This document shows positions 9,143-17,406 of a stretch of 64,000 nucleotides of DNA, piece by piece. Under the pieces are notes generated by a model that was given only the letters and a program-made list of their open reading frames with translations, was not told the origin of the DNA and did not search any database. The position numbers and the translations under genes are program-made. This DNA comes from Paenalcaligenes sp052103955 (lineage in GTDB: Bacteria > Pseudomonadota > Gammaproteobacteria > Burkholderiales > Burkholderiaceae_B). Location: assembly GCA_052103955.1 (NCBI GenBank), contig JBQELO010000006.1:1-64000 (forward strand), read 5' to 3'. Within the stretch, counting starts at the first letter, position 1; each line of letters starts with the position of its first letter.

Positions 9143-11020
9143 TTACTGTTTGTTATCAGGTTTCCAGACCTGGCCAATAGCCAGACTCTGCAGACGACGG
9201 CGTCGGCCGTACCACAGGTTCACGAGGGCGCGCACACCAACTACGGAGGAGAACATGGAGCTCAAAACCCCCAGAATGTGTACTACCGCAAAGCCTCGTA
9301 CGGGGCCTGAACCAAATGCCAGCAGCGCAATACCTACAATCAAACTGGTTAAGTTAGAGTCGAAAATGGTTGCCCATGCTCTATCGAAACCAAGGTTAAT
9401 TGCTTGTTGGGGACTGGCGCCGTTACGTAGCTCTTCACGAATACGTTCGTTAATCAGTACGTTAGCGTCAATAGCCATACCCAGTGTCAACGCAATCGCT
9501 GCGATACCCGGCAGGGTCAACGTGGCTTGCAGCATAGACAGCATAGCTAGCAACAAGAGTACGTTAAAAGTCAGACCCAGTGTGGAGAACACGCCAAACA
9601 GCTGGTAGTAAATAATGATGAAAATCGCAATGGCAATAAAGCCGTACAAGGTAGAGTCAAAACCCTGTTTGATGTTTTCTGCACCCAGGCTTGGGCCAAT
9701 GGTGCGTTCTTCAATGATTTTCATCGGGGCAGCCAACGAACCCGCACGCAGCAACAACGAAATGTCGGTTGCTTCTTGAGCGTTCATGCTGCCAGAAATT
9801 TGTACTTGGCCATTAGGAATTTCGCCGCGAATAACGGGGGCCGTTACCACTTCGCCCTTACCTTTTTCAAACAGCACAATGGCCATGCGCTTGTTGATGT
9901 TGTTGCGGGTTACGTCACGGAAAATACGTGAGCCTTTGTTGTCCAGCGTTAGGTTAACCGTAGGCTGTTGTGTTTGCTGATCGCGGCCAGGTTGAGCATC
10001 TTGCAGGTTTTCACCAGTAAGAACGATTTGACGACGCAGCAGCAAGGGGCGGCCATCACGGTCGGTGTAGCGCTCTAAACCAAACGGTACAGTACCTGCC
10101 ATCAAGGCGGCTGTAGCAGTAGGGGAGTCATCTACCAAACGGATTTCCAACGTAGCAGTACGGCCTAGAATTTCTTTGGCTTTAGCAACGTCTTGTACAC
10201 CAGGCAACTGCACAACAATACGATCAGAACCTTGTTGTTGAATAACAGGTTCAGAAACGCCTAGCTCGTTAATACGGTTGCGCAGCGTTGTAATGTTCTG
10301 GCGCAGGGCATTGGTTTGAGCTTGGATCAGAGCAGTCTCAGACAGAGTACCCACTAATTCGAAGCTGCCTTCTTGGCCGGAAGCGTTCACGAATTGCAAG
10401 TCAGGTACTTGGCGACGCAATGCCGTGATGGCATCAGAGCGTGCATCAGCAGAGCCAAGGTTCACGACCAGTGACAAGTTCTGACGCTCTACGCCTTTTT
10501 GCGCAATATCAGCTTCACGTAATACGGTGCGAACTTCGGATGCCAGTGATTCGTAGCGTCCGGTTAGTGCGCCTTGCATGTCGACTTCCAACAGGAAGTG
10601 CACGCCACCGCGCAAGTCCAGACCCAAGTGCATAGGTTGTGCACCTATGGCGGTTAGCCAGCTTGGGGAAGCAGGCATCAGGTTCAGGGCGACGGTGAAT
10701 TCAGGGTCTTCGGCATTAGGAACCAGTTCACGCTCGATAATATCTTTAGCTTTGAACTGTGTGTCGGTTGAGTCAAACCGTACACGAATAGTGCCAGAGG
10801 TACCGTGCTGCTCGAAATAGGACCCTGTGGACGTAAGGTTGTGACGTTGCAGTATGCCTTCAACGCGCGACAAAGTGCTCAGATCCACTTTAACCGTGGA
10901 CTTGGCGGAGGCTATCTGCACGGCTGGCGATTCGCCATAGAAATTAGGCAGTGTGTAGATCACGCCTATGACCAGTGCGACCAGTACAGTGAGATATTTC
11001 CAGATAGGATAACGATTCAT
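9143..11020 (-). CDS. secD: Protein translocase subunit SecD
   Basis: SecD is the larger half of the SecDF export motor. The first helix (~8-25) is followed by a long periplasmic domain carrying LGLDLRGGVHFLLEVD, and the C-terminal RND-type helices contain MAIDANVLINERIREE. The frame extends upstream to 11047, but ATG 11020 (MNRYPIWKYL) gives the standard N-terminus and 625 residues. It lies between yajC and secF, the widespread order. Confidence 0.97.
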   Translation of the reverse strand: MNRYPIWKYLTVLVALVIGVIYTLPNFYGESPAVQIASAKSTVKVDLSTLSRVEGILQRHNLTSTGSYFEQHGTSGTIRVRFDSTDTQFKAKDIIERELVPNAEDPEFTVALNLMPASPSWLTAIGAQPMHLGLDLRGGVHFLLEVDMQGALTGRYESLASEVRTVLREADIAQKGVERQNLSLVVNLGSADARSDAITALRRQVPDLQFVNASGQEGSFELVGTLSETALIQAQTNALRQNITTLRNRINELGVSEPVIQQQGSDRIVVQLPGVQDVAKAKEILGRTATLEIRLVDDSPTATAALMAGTVPFGLERYTDRDGRPLLLRRQIVLTGENLQDAQPGRDQQTQQPTVNLTLDNKGSRIFRDVTRNNINKRMAIVLFEKGKGEVVTAPVIRGEIPNGQVQISGSMNAQEATDISLLLRAGSLAAPMKIIEERTIGPSLGAENIKQGFDSTLYGFIAIAIFIIIYYQLFGVFSTLGLTFNVLLLLAMLSMLQATLTLPGIAAIALTLGMAIDANVLINERIREELRNGASPQQAINLGFDRAWATIFDSNLTSLIVGIALLAFGSGPVRGFAVVHILGVLSSMFSSVVGVRALVNLWYGRRRRLQSLAIGQVWKPDNKQ

Positions 11021-11047
11021 GGGTACTTCGGCAGAAACGGTACACAA

Positions 11048-11069
11048 AGCCCGAACGGGTGTTCGGGCT
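11048..11069 (-). other. Intercistronic hairpin between yajC and secD
   Basis: A perfect 9-base stem, AGCCCGAAC and GTTCGGGCT with a four-base loop, lies in the short yajC-secD gap. On the minus strand it is followed only by TTTG, so it is a weak terminator at best. It could act as a partial terminator or mRNA-stability element that raises YajC over SecD/F. Confidence 0.6.
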
Positions 11070-11080
11070 GGAGGAGGGAG

Positions 11081-11425
11081 TTACAAGCTTTTGATTGTGC
11101 CTTTAGGCAGAACAGAACCAACAGCTTGACGTTGCAGCAGGATTTCCACTGGCTTTTCTGCCAAGGAAGCAACTTCCAACGTAATGTAGTTGTCTTGTAC
11201 TTTGCTGATTTTGCCTAGCAGACCACCCGTAGTGATGACCTCATCACCCTTACCCAGATTAGCTACCAGATTACGGTGTTGTTTCTGACGTTTCATCTGA
11301 GGACGGATCATCAGGAAGTACAAAATAACGAACATCAGAATGATAGGCAACATACCTACCAAAGCGTTTTCGCCACCGGCTGCGGCTTGAGCGGGGATAA
11401 CTGTCAGAATGTCAGCAATAGACAT
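11081..11425 (-). CDS. yajC: Preprotein translocase accessory subunit YajC
   Basis: YajC is a small single-span inner-membrane protein associated with SecDF. It shows an N-terminal helix (~20-42, MLPIILMFVILYFLMIRPQ) followed by a basic cytoplasmic domain with KGDEVITTGGLLGKI. ATG 11425 (MSIADILTVIPAQAA) was chosen because a GGAG sits just upstream and the length becomes the usual ~114 residues. Confidence 0.95.
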   Translation of the reverse strand: MSIADILTVIPAQAAAGGENALVGMLPIILMFVILYFLMIRPQMKRQKQHRNLVANLGKGDEVITTGGLLGKISKVQDNYITLEVASLAEKPVEILLQRQAVGSVLPKGTIKSL

Positions 11426-11485
11426 AGAGGCTCCTGTGTAATCGGAATTGTTCTTAAAAATTAAGGTGTATGTAAGCAAAGCGTT

Positions 11486-11514
11486 ATTGTAGCGACATCT
11501 TCTTCGTCTGTAAG
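11486..11514 (-). promoter_or_regulatory. Candidate promoter of yajC-secD-secF
   Basis: On the minus strand CTTACA (11509-11514) and TACAAT (11486-11491) are spaced by 17 bases, four and five matches to the sigma70 consensus. It lies just past the tgt stop, so yajC-secDF could be transcribed independently of queA-tgt. Confidence 0.5.
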
Positions 11515-11516
11515 AC

Positions 11517-12653
11517 TTATTCTATACCGCGAGAACGGTCGCGTGCGAAAGCCGCTTTCCACTCTTCAAAACGCTCAGCTGCTATAGCATCGCGCATTTC
11601 CTGCATGATTTGCAAATAAAAATGCAGATTGTGATACGTATTTAAACGTGCACCAGCAATCTCGTTAGAACGTTGTAAATGATGTAAGTAAGCGCGAGAG
11701 AAATTCTGGCAAGTATGGCACTGACAAGATGGGTCCAGAGGACGTGTGTCATCGCGATAACGTGCATTGCGGATTTTTACATCACCAAAACGAGTGAATA
11801 GCCAGCCGTTACGCGCATTACGAGTAGGCATTACGCAGTCAAACATGTCCACGCCCTGACTTACACCTTCGACTAAGTCTTCGGGTGTGCCTACGCCCAT
11901 CAAGTAGCGGGGCGCATTTTCTGGCAGGCGTGGGGCTGTGTGCTGCAAAATGCGGAACATGTCTTCTTTGGGCTCGCCCACAGACAAACCACCGATGGCA
12001 TAACCTTCAAAGCCAATCTCAGTTAGGCCTGCCAAGGACTCTTCACGTAGATCTTCGTACATGCCGCCTTGCACAATACCAAAGAGGGCATTGGGGTTTT
12101 CTAGGGCGTTGAACTCATTACGTGAACGCTTGGCCCAACGCAGTGACATGCGCATGGATTGCGCCGCTTCTTCATGCGTGGCAGGGCGCTCATCAATAAG
12201 ATAGGGCGTGCATTCATCAAACACCATCACAACATCGGAATTCAAGGCATGTTGAATGCGCATGGATTCTTCAGGCGTTAAAAACATTTGGTCACCGTTA
12301 ATGGGCGACGCAAAGGTTACGCCTTCCTCGGTGATCTTGCGCATGCCTTTAAGGCTAAACACCTGAAAGCCACCGGAGTCCGTCAGAATAGGGCCATTCC
12401 ACTGCATAAAGCCGTGCAAGCCACCGTGCCGTTTGATGACCTCGGTGCCGGGGCGCAGCCATAAATGGAAGGTATTGCCCAGAATAATCTGTGAACCAAT
12501 CTCGGTCAGTTCGTGCGGCAACATGCCTTTGACGCTACCGTAGGTACCTACAGGCATGAATATTGGGGTTTGAACCACGCCGTGGTTTAGGGTGATCTGA
12601 CCGCGACGGGCTTTGCCGTCACGTTTAAGTAACTTGAAATCTAATCCACTCAT
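11517..12653 (-). CDS. tgt: Queuine tRNA-ribosyltransferase
   Basis: Tgt exchanges guanine 34 for preQ1 in tRNAs with GUN anticodons. The substrate aspartate lies in LTDSGGFQVFSL (~90) and the nucleophile aspartate in VDMFDCVMPTRNARNG (~265). The zinc site is formed by C-x-C-x2-C and a histidine in SCQCHTCQNFSRAYLHHL (~305-335). The 378-residue length is typical. Its ATG overlaps the queA stop by four bases. Confidence 0.98.
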   Translation of the reverse strand: MSGLDFKLLKRDGKARRGQITLNHGVVQTPIFMPVGTYGSVKGMLPHELTEIGSQIILGNTFHLWLRPGTEVIKRHGGLHGFMQWNGPILTDSGGFQVFSLKGMRKITEEGVTFASPINGDQMFLTPEESMRIQHALNSDVVMVFDECTPYLIDERPATHEEAAQSMRMSLRWAKRSRNEFNALENPNALFGIVQGGMYEDLREESLAGLTEIGFEGYAIGGLSVGEPKEDMFRILQHTAPRLPENAPRYLMGVGTPEDLVEGVSQGVDMFDCVMPTRNARNGWLFTRFGDVKIRNARYRDDTRPLDPSCQCHTCQNFSRAYLHHLQRSNEIAGARLNTYHNLHFYLQIMQEMRDAIAAERFEEWKAAFARDRSRGIE

Positions 12654-13717
12654 GATTGCGGGGCGGCCTCAATAAACATGGCATCGCCATAACTGAAAAA
12701 ACGATAATGTTGCTTTATAGCATGGCTATACGCCTGCTGAATAAAGGGGAGTTTGGAGAGTGCGGAGACCAGCATTAATAGCGTGGATTGCGGCAGGTGA
12801 AAGTTGGTCACCAGAGCATCTACCCACGTAAAGCTGTAGCCGGGGGTAATAAATAGACGGGTGTCGCCTTCTATGCTGCCGTCCGAGTTTTGGTGGCCAT
12901 TGCACGCTTGATAGTGCACGGCAGATTCCAAGGCTCGTACGCTGGTCGTACCTACGGCAATAATGCGCCCGCCTTGGGCACGAGTACGCTGCAGTTTTTC
13001 CAGTGTTTCAGCCGGTACAAAGAAGCGTTCGGCGTGCATTTGGTGCTCGCTAAGTTGCTCACTACGTACGGGTTGGAAAGTACCAGCACCTACGTGTAGG
13101 GTGACAAAAGCTTGGTCAACGCCTAGTTCTCGTAAGGTATTTAGCAAGGCTTCATCAAAGTGCAGACCGGCAGTAGGCGCAGCAACTGCGCCGGGGGCTT
13201 CAGCGTATACGGTTTGGTAGCGTTGATCGTCTTCAGCGGTAGGTACTTGCTGAATGTACGGTGGTAAGGGCGTGGCGCCGTACTGTTCTAAGGCGTCGAG
13301 TGCGGGTTGTACAAACTCCAGTTCAAACAACGCGTCTTGTCGGCCAGTTACCAGCACCTCCAGTTGCCCATCCGCCAGCAGCAAACGCGTGCCAGGTTTT
13401 GGGGACTTACTAGCACGTATATGAGCTAATGCTTGATGCGCAGAGGTAATACGTTCTACTAGTACTTCTACTTTGCCACCGCTTTGTTTTTCGCCCAGCA
13501 GTCTGGCTTTAATGACTTTGGTATTGTTGAACACCAATAAATCGCCCGGACGTAAGAGCTGGCTGATTTGGCTGAACTGCATGTCCGTCAGTAGGCCTTC
13601 TGCATGTAAATGCAAAAGACGGCTGCCGGTACGAGTGGCTGCGGGAGTCTGGGCAATTAGCTCCTCAGGCAGATCGTAGTCAAACTGGGAGAGTTCCAAA
13701 GAAGGATCAACGGGCAT
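12650..13717 (-). CDS. queA: tRNA preQ1(34) S-adenosylmethionine ribosyltransferase-isomerase
   Basis: QueA converts preQ1 in tRNA to epoxyqueuosine using the ribosyl group of AdoMet, the step after Tgt. Typical segments are FDYDLPEELIAQTPA near the N-terminus, GDLLVFNNTKVIKARL, PTAGLHF and the LITPGYSFTWVDALVTNFHLP-type motif (split here). The frame is open to 13861; ATG 13717 (MPVDPSLELS) gives about 355 residues, the family length. It diverges from dacB. Confidence 0.97.
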   Translation of the reverse strand: MPVDPSLELSQFDYDLPEELIAQTPAATRTGSRLLHLHAEGLLTDMQFSQISQLLRPGDLLVFNNTKVIKARLLGEKQSGGKVEVLVERITSAHQALAHIRASKSPKPGTRLLLADGQLEVLVTGRQDALFELEFVQPALDALEQYGATPLPPYIQQVPTAEDDQRYQTVYAEAPGAVAAPTAGLHFDEALLNTLRELGVDQAFVTLHVGAGTFQPVRSEQLSEHQMHAERFFVPAETLEKLQRTRAQGGRIIAVGTTSVRALESAVHYQACNGHQNSDGSIEGDTRLFITPGYSFTWVDALVTNFHLPQSTLLMLVSALSKLPFIQQAYSHAIKQHYRFFSYGDAMFIEAAPQS

Positions 13718-13850
13718 AACAGAAACTTTGGCCGTGCATGGTAGAAAACCCGCCATTTTAACGCTGTTGCAGAAAAAACGTTTGGTTTTGCACTTTTTCA
13801 AGGGAATTTTCGTTATGCTGATGCTTTGTTTTTTGCTGCCAAGGCATGTT

Positions 13851-15287
13851 ATGAAAGCCATGTATCGTCTGTGTCAAAGCCTGTTGTGTTGTGTGGCATT
13901 GTTGATGCCATTCTCTGCTGTTCAAGCGCGTATAGAGGGATTACCGGACGATCTGGAAAAGATCTGGAAAAGTACGGGCTTACCTGAAAGTGCGCTGTCG
14001 CTAGTGGTGCAAGATGTAGACGGTAATGTGCTGATTAACCATAACCCAGCGGTGCCACGAAACCCGGCTTCGGTGATGAAAATGGTTAGTACGTGGGCAG
14101 CATTGTCTACATTAGGCCCTGAACACACATGGCGCACTAGCTTTATGGCGCAGCAAGGTGGAGTGGTCGACGAACAAGGGTCTTTGCAAGGGCCTTTGTA
14201 TATCAAGGCGGGTGGTGATCCCTTTTTAACGATTCCTGACTTGTGGAATATGCTGCGCGAATTGCGTATGCGCGGTATTAAGAATATTGGCGATGTGGTA
14301 ATTGATCGCTCGGTGTTTGGTCCTATTGCGACAGACCCTTATGCTTTTGATGGTGCGGGCGATAGACCTTATAACGCTAGCCCTGACGCACTGGTAGTAG
14401 GTTTGGGGGCATCTCGTATTGTGTTGCAGCCCGACGCCAATGCTAAACAGTGGTTGGCTTTTGTAGATCCCCCTTTGCCGGGTGTGCGCGTAGAAGGCAA
14501 TGTGGAATGGGCCAATGGTAGCTGCCCTGGTTCGCCTGCGATTAATACTCGTGTAGCCCAAACCACCGGTAATGTAGTGATCTCGTTAAGCGGTAGAGCA
14601 GCGGGTTCGTGCGGCGAGTTCAGTGTGTACCGATTGTCGCATTCGCAGCCAGAGTTCTTTGAAGCACTGTTTCGCATGTTGTGGAAAGAGTTGGGGGGTA
14701 CCTTAGCGCGTGATGTTAAAGCGGGCAGTATCCCTGGAAGTGCTAAAGCGGTGGTGTGGCATGACTCTCGTCCTTTGCTTGAGCAGATTCGCATGATCAA
14801 CAAGCAAAGTAACAACCTGATGGCTACGATGGTGTTGCTGTCTGCAGGTGAAAGTATGCAAGGGCGCGGGGCTACGACAGCCTCGGCAGAGCGCGCAGTA
14901 GAGCAGGTATTAAATAGACAAGGCATTAACACGCAAGGTTGGCGCATTGATAACGGTTCAGGCTTGTCTCGCGATGCGCGTTTGACTGCACAAGGGTTGG
15001 CGCAGATGTTGCAGCAAGCATGGCGTTCTAATTACATGCCCGAGTTCATTTCGTCACTGGCTATTGCGGGTGTAGACGGTACCGTAGGTAGACGTTTCCG
15101 AGACAGTGATGCTGCGGGCCGCGCTCACCTGAAAACCGGCACCTTGCGTGACGCCCGGGCATTGGCAGGTTATGTGTTAGATAGCCAAGGTAAGCGTTAC
15201 GTGATGGTCAGCATGGTGAATGATCCACGCTCAGATGTGGTGCGTCCTTTTGATGATGCGCTAGTGAAATGGTTGGCAGGACGTTAG
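13851..15287 (+). CDS. dacB: D-alanyl-D-alanine carboxypeptidase/endopeptidase (PBP4 type)
   Basis: A periplasmic penicillin-binding protein that trims or cleaves peptidoglycan peptides. A signal peptide (hydrophobic LCCVALLMPFSAVQA) is followed by the three active-site motifs SVMK, SNN and KTG (LKTGTLRDA), with the large inserted domains typical of class C PBP4/DacB. The frame is open from 13728, but ATG 13851, with AAGG ten bases upstream, begins the normal signal peptide. It is divergent from queA and stands alone. Confidence 0.94.
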   Translation: MKAMYRLCQSLLCCVALLMPFSAVQARIEGLPDDLEKIWKSTGLPESALSLVVQDVDGNVLINHNPAVPRNPASVMKMVSTWAALSTLGPEHTWRTSFMAQQGGVVDEQGSLQGPLYIKAGGDPFLTIPDLWNMLRELRMRGIKNIGDVVIDRSVFGPIATDPYAFDGAGDRPYNASPDALVVGLGASRIVLQPDANAKQWLAFVDPPLPGVRVEGNVEWANGSCPGSPAINTRVAQTTGNVVISLSGRAAGSCGEFSVYRLSHSQPEFFEALFRMLWKELGGTLARDVKAGSIPGSAKAVVWHDSRPLLEQIRMINKQSNNLMATMVLLSAGESMQGRGATTASAERAVEQVLNRQGINTQGWRIDNGSGLSRDARLTAQGLAQMLQQAWRSNYMPEFISSLAIAGVDGTVGRRFRDSDAAGRAHLKTGTLRDARALAGYVLDSQGKRYVMVSMVNDPRSDVVRPFDDALVKWLAGR

Positions 15288-15304
15288 TCTCTTGCTGTTT
15301 GGTT

Positions 15305-15341
15305 TAAAATAGAGAGCTGGTGCGGTGTCAGACTGGCACCG
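15305..15341 (+). promoter_or_regulatory. upp leader with palindrome
   Basis: A -10-like TAAAAT (15305-15310) is followed by a near-perfect palindrome, CGGTGTCAGACTGGCACCG (15323-15341), which would lie at about +6 of the transcript. It may be an operator or a 5'-UTR hairpin upstream of upp. No ideal -35 is visible. Confidence 0.4.
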
Positions 15342-15375
15342 TGTCAGGATTCTAACGATAAGGAATATAGTTTCC

Positions 15376-16014
15376 ATGCCCATACATGAAATACGCCACC
15401 CTTTGATTCGCCACAAACTGGGCTTGATGCGCCGAGCGGATCTCAGCACCAAAAACTTCCGTGAAATGTCACAGGAAATTGCGGCGTTGCTGACTTACGA
15501 AGCGTGTAAAGATCTACCGCTGGAAGATACCGTAATCGAAGGCTGGTGTGGCCAGGTTAGTGTAGAGAAACTGGCAGGCAAAAAAGTGACTGTGGTACCT
15601 ATTTTGCGTGCAGGCATAGGGATGCTAGATGGCGTACTTAGCCTAGTGCCCGGTGCCAAAGTATCTGTAGTGGGTATTGCGCGTAACGAGGAAACGTTAA
15701 AGGCTCAAACCTACCTAGAGCGCTTAGTAGGCGAATTAGATCAGCGTTTGGCGTTGATTATCGACCCTATGCTGGCCACAGGCGGTTCCATGGTTGCTAC
15801 CATCGATATGCTGAAAAAAGCAGGTAGTAAGGACATTCGTGCCTTGGTGTTAGTTGCTGCGCCTGAAGGCATTAAAGCGGTAGAAGAGGCGCACCCTGAT
15901 GTGCACGTATACACAGCCTCTATAGATGAACGCCTAGACGAGCACGGCTACATCGTGCCTGGTTTGGGAGATGCTGGTGACCGTATTTTCGGTACTCAAC
16001 AGAAAATCGAATAA
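15376..16014 (+). CDS. upp: Uracil phosphoribosyltransferase
   Basis: Upp salvages uracil: uracil plus PRPP gives UMP. The 212-residue protein has the PRPP loop DPMLATGGSMVA and the conserved VPILRAGIGMLDG. The frame is open from 15325, but ATG 15376 (MPIHEIRHPLIRHKLGLMR) matches the family start; AAGGA lies about 13 bases upstream. It is monocistronic as far as can be seen. Confidence 0.97.
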   Translation: MPIHEIRHPLIRHKLGLMRRADLSTKNFREMSQEIAALLTYEACKDLPLEDTVIEGWCGQVSVEKLAGKKVTVVPILRAGIGMLDGVLSLVPGAKVSVVGIARNEETLKAQTYLERLVGELDQRLALIIDPMLATGGSMVATIDMLKKAGSKDIRALVLVAAPEGIKAVEEAHPDVHVYTASIDERLDEHGYIVPGLGDAGDRIFGTQQKIE

Positions 16015-16168
16015 AGTTTGATCTGTATCTGTTTTTTACAAATCTTGTTAAAGCAGCGGTAAGGCTAGGTGTGAAAATCAGGTAAGCTAGAACGTAGACG
16101 TAGTGAGGCAGGCACTATGAAAATAGGGTCTGCGACATGTTCAATTTTTGCTTTTCAAGGAGCGAACT

Positions 16169-16486
16169 ATGGTGACTAGAAAACGTGTACAAGCAGTGGA
16201 AGAGAACTTCATCGACGATGTGAAAAGCAGCTTAGACGAAGCGGAAAAACTGCTGCGTGAAGCCGCTTCGGCCTCCGGTGACAAAGCAACGGAATTGCGT
16301 GAGAGCGCATTACGTGCACTGCGCAACACACGTGAAGTCTTGCATGATACGCAGGAAGCTGTTGTGGAGCGCGGTCGTCAAGCTGTTAAGGCTACCGATC
16401 ACTATGTGCATGACAATCCTTGGCAAGCCATTGGCGTGGCTGCGGTAGTGGGTTTGTTGTTTGGCATGCTGGTAAGCCGTCGCTAA
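16169..16486 (+). CDS. DUF883/ElaB-YqjD family membrane-anchored protein
   Basis: A 105-residue protein with a charged, helical N-terminal two thirds and a single C-terminal membrane helix (IGVAAVVGLLFGMLVSRR) preceded by DHYVHDNPWQA, the hallmark of the ElaB/YqjD family. E. coli YqjD binds ribosomes at the inner membrane in stationary phase; whether this one does so is inference. A strong AAGGAG lies seven bases before ATG 16169, which was preferred over the upstream frame opening. It heads a three-gene set. Confidence 0.92.
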   Translation: MVTRKRVQAVEENFIDDVKSSLDEAEKLLREAASASGDKATELRESALRALRNTREVLHDTQEAVVERGRQAVKATDHYVHDNPWQAIGVAAVVGLLFGMLVSRR

Positions 16487-16506
16487 TCTCCTCCGGTTGT
16501 TCACTA

Positions 16507-16536
16507 CGGCTGCCTGTGTACAGGCGGCCGTTTTAT
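16507..16536 (+). terminator. Terminator-like hairpin inside the yqjD-like cluster
   Basis: CGGCTGCCTGT and ACAGGCGGCCG pair with one G-U and a two-base loop, followed by TTTTATT. It stands between the DUF883 gene and the YqjE-like gene and may make the first gene the most expressed. Confidence 0.65.
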
Positions 16537-16550
16537 TGCAAAGGGGTCAC

Positions 16551-16958
16551 ATGACATTACGACAATCTGTGGGTGACATAGGTTGCACCGTTCTGGCTAT
16601 TTTCCGTACCCGTCTAGAACTCGCGGCAGTAGAAGCAGGTCAGCAGAAAGCAAGGCTGGCAAAAATAATGGTGTTGCTGTTTGGTGCGCTGTTGTTTAGC
16701 ACCTTGGCATTGCTGGTGTTTACGCTGTTTATTGCACTGTTGTTTTGGCCTACGGAATATCGCTATTGGGCAATTGCCAGTTTATTCGTGGTGTATGCCG
16801 TATTGGGCATGAGCTTCGGTCTAATCGTGATGCGACGTTTGAATTCAGGCTCGTATCCGTTTGAAGCAACCGTAGAAGAAATTAAAAAAGATATACAAGT
16901 GATTGAAAACTTGCGTCAGTCTAGTCGTGACGAGGCGAAGGGGGACGATCGTGAGTAG
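16551..16958 (+). CDS. YqjE/phage holin-like family membrane protein
   Basis: A 135-residue protein with two strongly hydrophobic helices (about 45-70 and 75-100), an N-terminal LRQSVGDIGCTVLAIFRTRLELAAVE-type amphipathic segment (quoted in part) and a charged tail. This is the layout of the YqjE/Holin-X family that accompanies YqjD. ATG 16551 follows AAGGGG by five bases and was chosen over the frame opening at 16497. It overlaps the next gene by eight bases. The molecular role is unknown. Confidence 0.88.
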   Translation: MTLRQSVGDIGCTVLAIFRTRLELAAVEAGQQKARLAKIMVLLFGALLFSTLALLVFTLFIALLFWPTEYRYWAIASLFVVYAVLGMSFGLIVMRRLNSGSYPFEATVEEIKKDIQVIENLRQSSRDEAKGDDRE

Positions 16959-17334
16959 ACGTAATAAAGAGTTAGATGCGGAAATTCGTGTAGAACTATT
17001 GCGTGCACGAGCCGCGATAGAGCGCGATGATTTACGCAAAAGTGTGCAGCAGTTCAATGAAAAAATCCAACCCTCTAGTATTGTGAGCTCGCTAGTTGGT
17101 GCCGGCCGCAGTAGCCTTCTGGGTGGTTGGGGGAATCTGCTGTTTTCAGCATCTACACGTTATCCGCTGCTGTTATCGTTGTTTTCTTCGATGCTGGGTG
17201 GTGTAGGCGGCAAAAAACTGAAAACCGGCGCGGTAGCGCTTATAGGCTGGAAGTTATTCCGTTTGTTTACGTCGCATTCGGCGAAAAAGCGCCAAAGTGC
17301 CGATGAGCATAACGACCACTCAACAAAGCCCTGA
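16951..17334 (+). CDS. Small YqjK-like hypothetical protein
   Basis: About 127 residues starting at GTG 16951, which has AAGGGGGAC just upstream and overlaps the previous stop by eight bases. The N-terminal part is charged (RRNKELDAEIRVELLRARAA), the middle carries a hydrophobic stretch (YPLLLSLFSSMLGGVGG) and a second one (TGAVALIGWKLFRLF), and the C-terminus is basic. Position and make-up match the third gene of yqjD-yqjE-yqjK-type operons. No enzymatic motif is visible. Confidence 0.8.
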   Translation: MSRRNKELDAEIRVELLRARAAIERDDLRKSVQQFNEKIQPSSIVSSLVGAGRSSLLGGWGNLLFSASTRYPLLLSLFSSMLGGVGGKKLKTGAVALIGWKLFRLFTSHSAKKRQSADEHNDHSTKP

Positions 17335-17356
17335 GCAGTACTGCTCAGGGCTTTTT
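17325..17356 (+). terminator. Strong terminator overlapping the preceding stop codon
   Basis: A perfect 15-base inverted repeat, AAAGCCCTGAGCAGT and its complement with no spacer, ends in TTTTT. The left arm contains the last codons and TGA of the YqjK-like gene. Confidence 0.93.
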
Positions 17357-17383
17357 ATTGCCTACTTCATGACAGTAGGCAAT
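17357..17383. terminator. Second hairpin between convergent genes
   Basis: ATTGCCTACT and AGTAGGCAAT form a perfect 10-base stem with a seven-base loop, followed by GTGTTTTC on the plus strand. With the preceding terminator it forms a double stop between the plus-strand cluster and the convergent LysR gene. Confidence 0.6.
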
Positions 17384-17406
17384 GTGTTTTCTATCTTATT
17401 ACTGTG

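Noticed and set aside
13718..13850. Sigma70 promoters for queA and dacB in their shared gap
   Set aside because: TTGCAC and TATGCT on the plus strand are about 20 bases apart, and no minus-strand pair has acceptable spacing, so no promoter is claimed.
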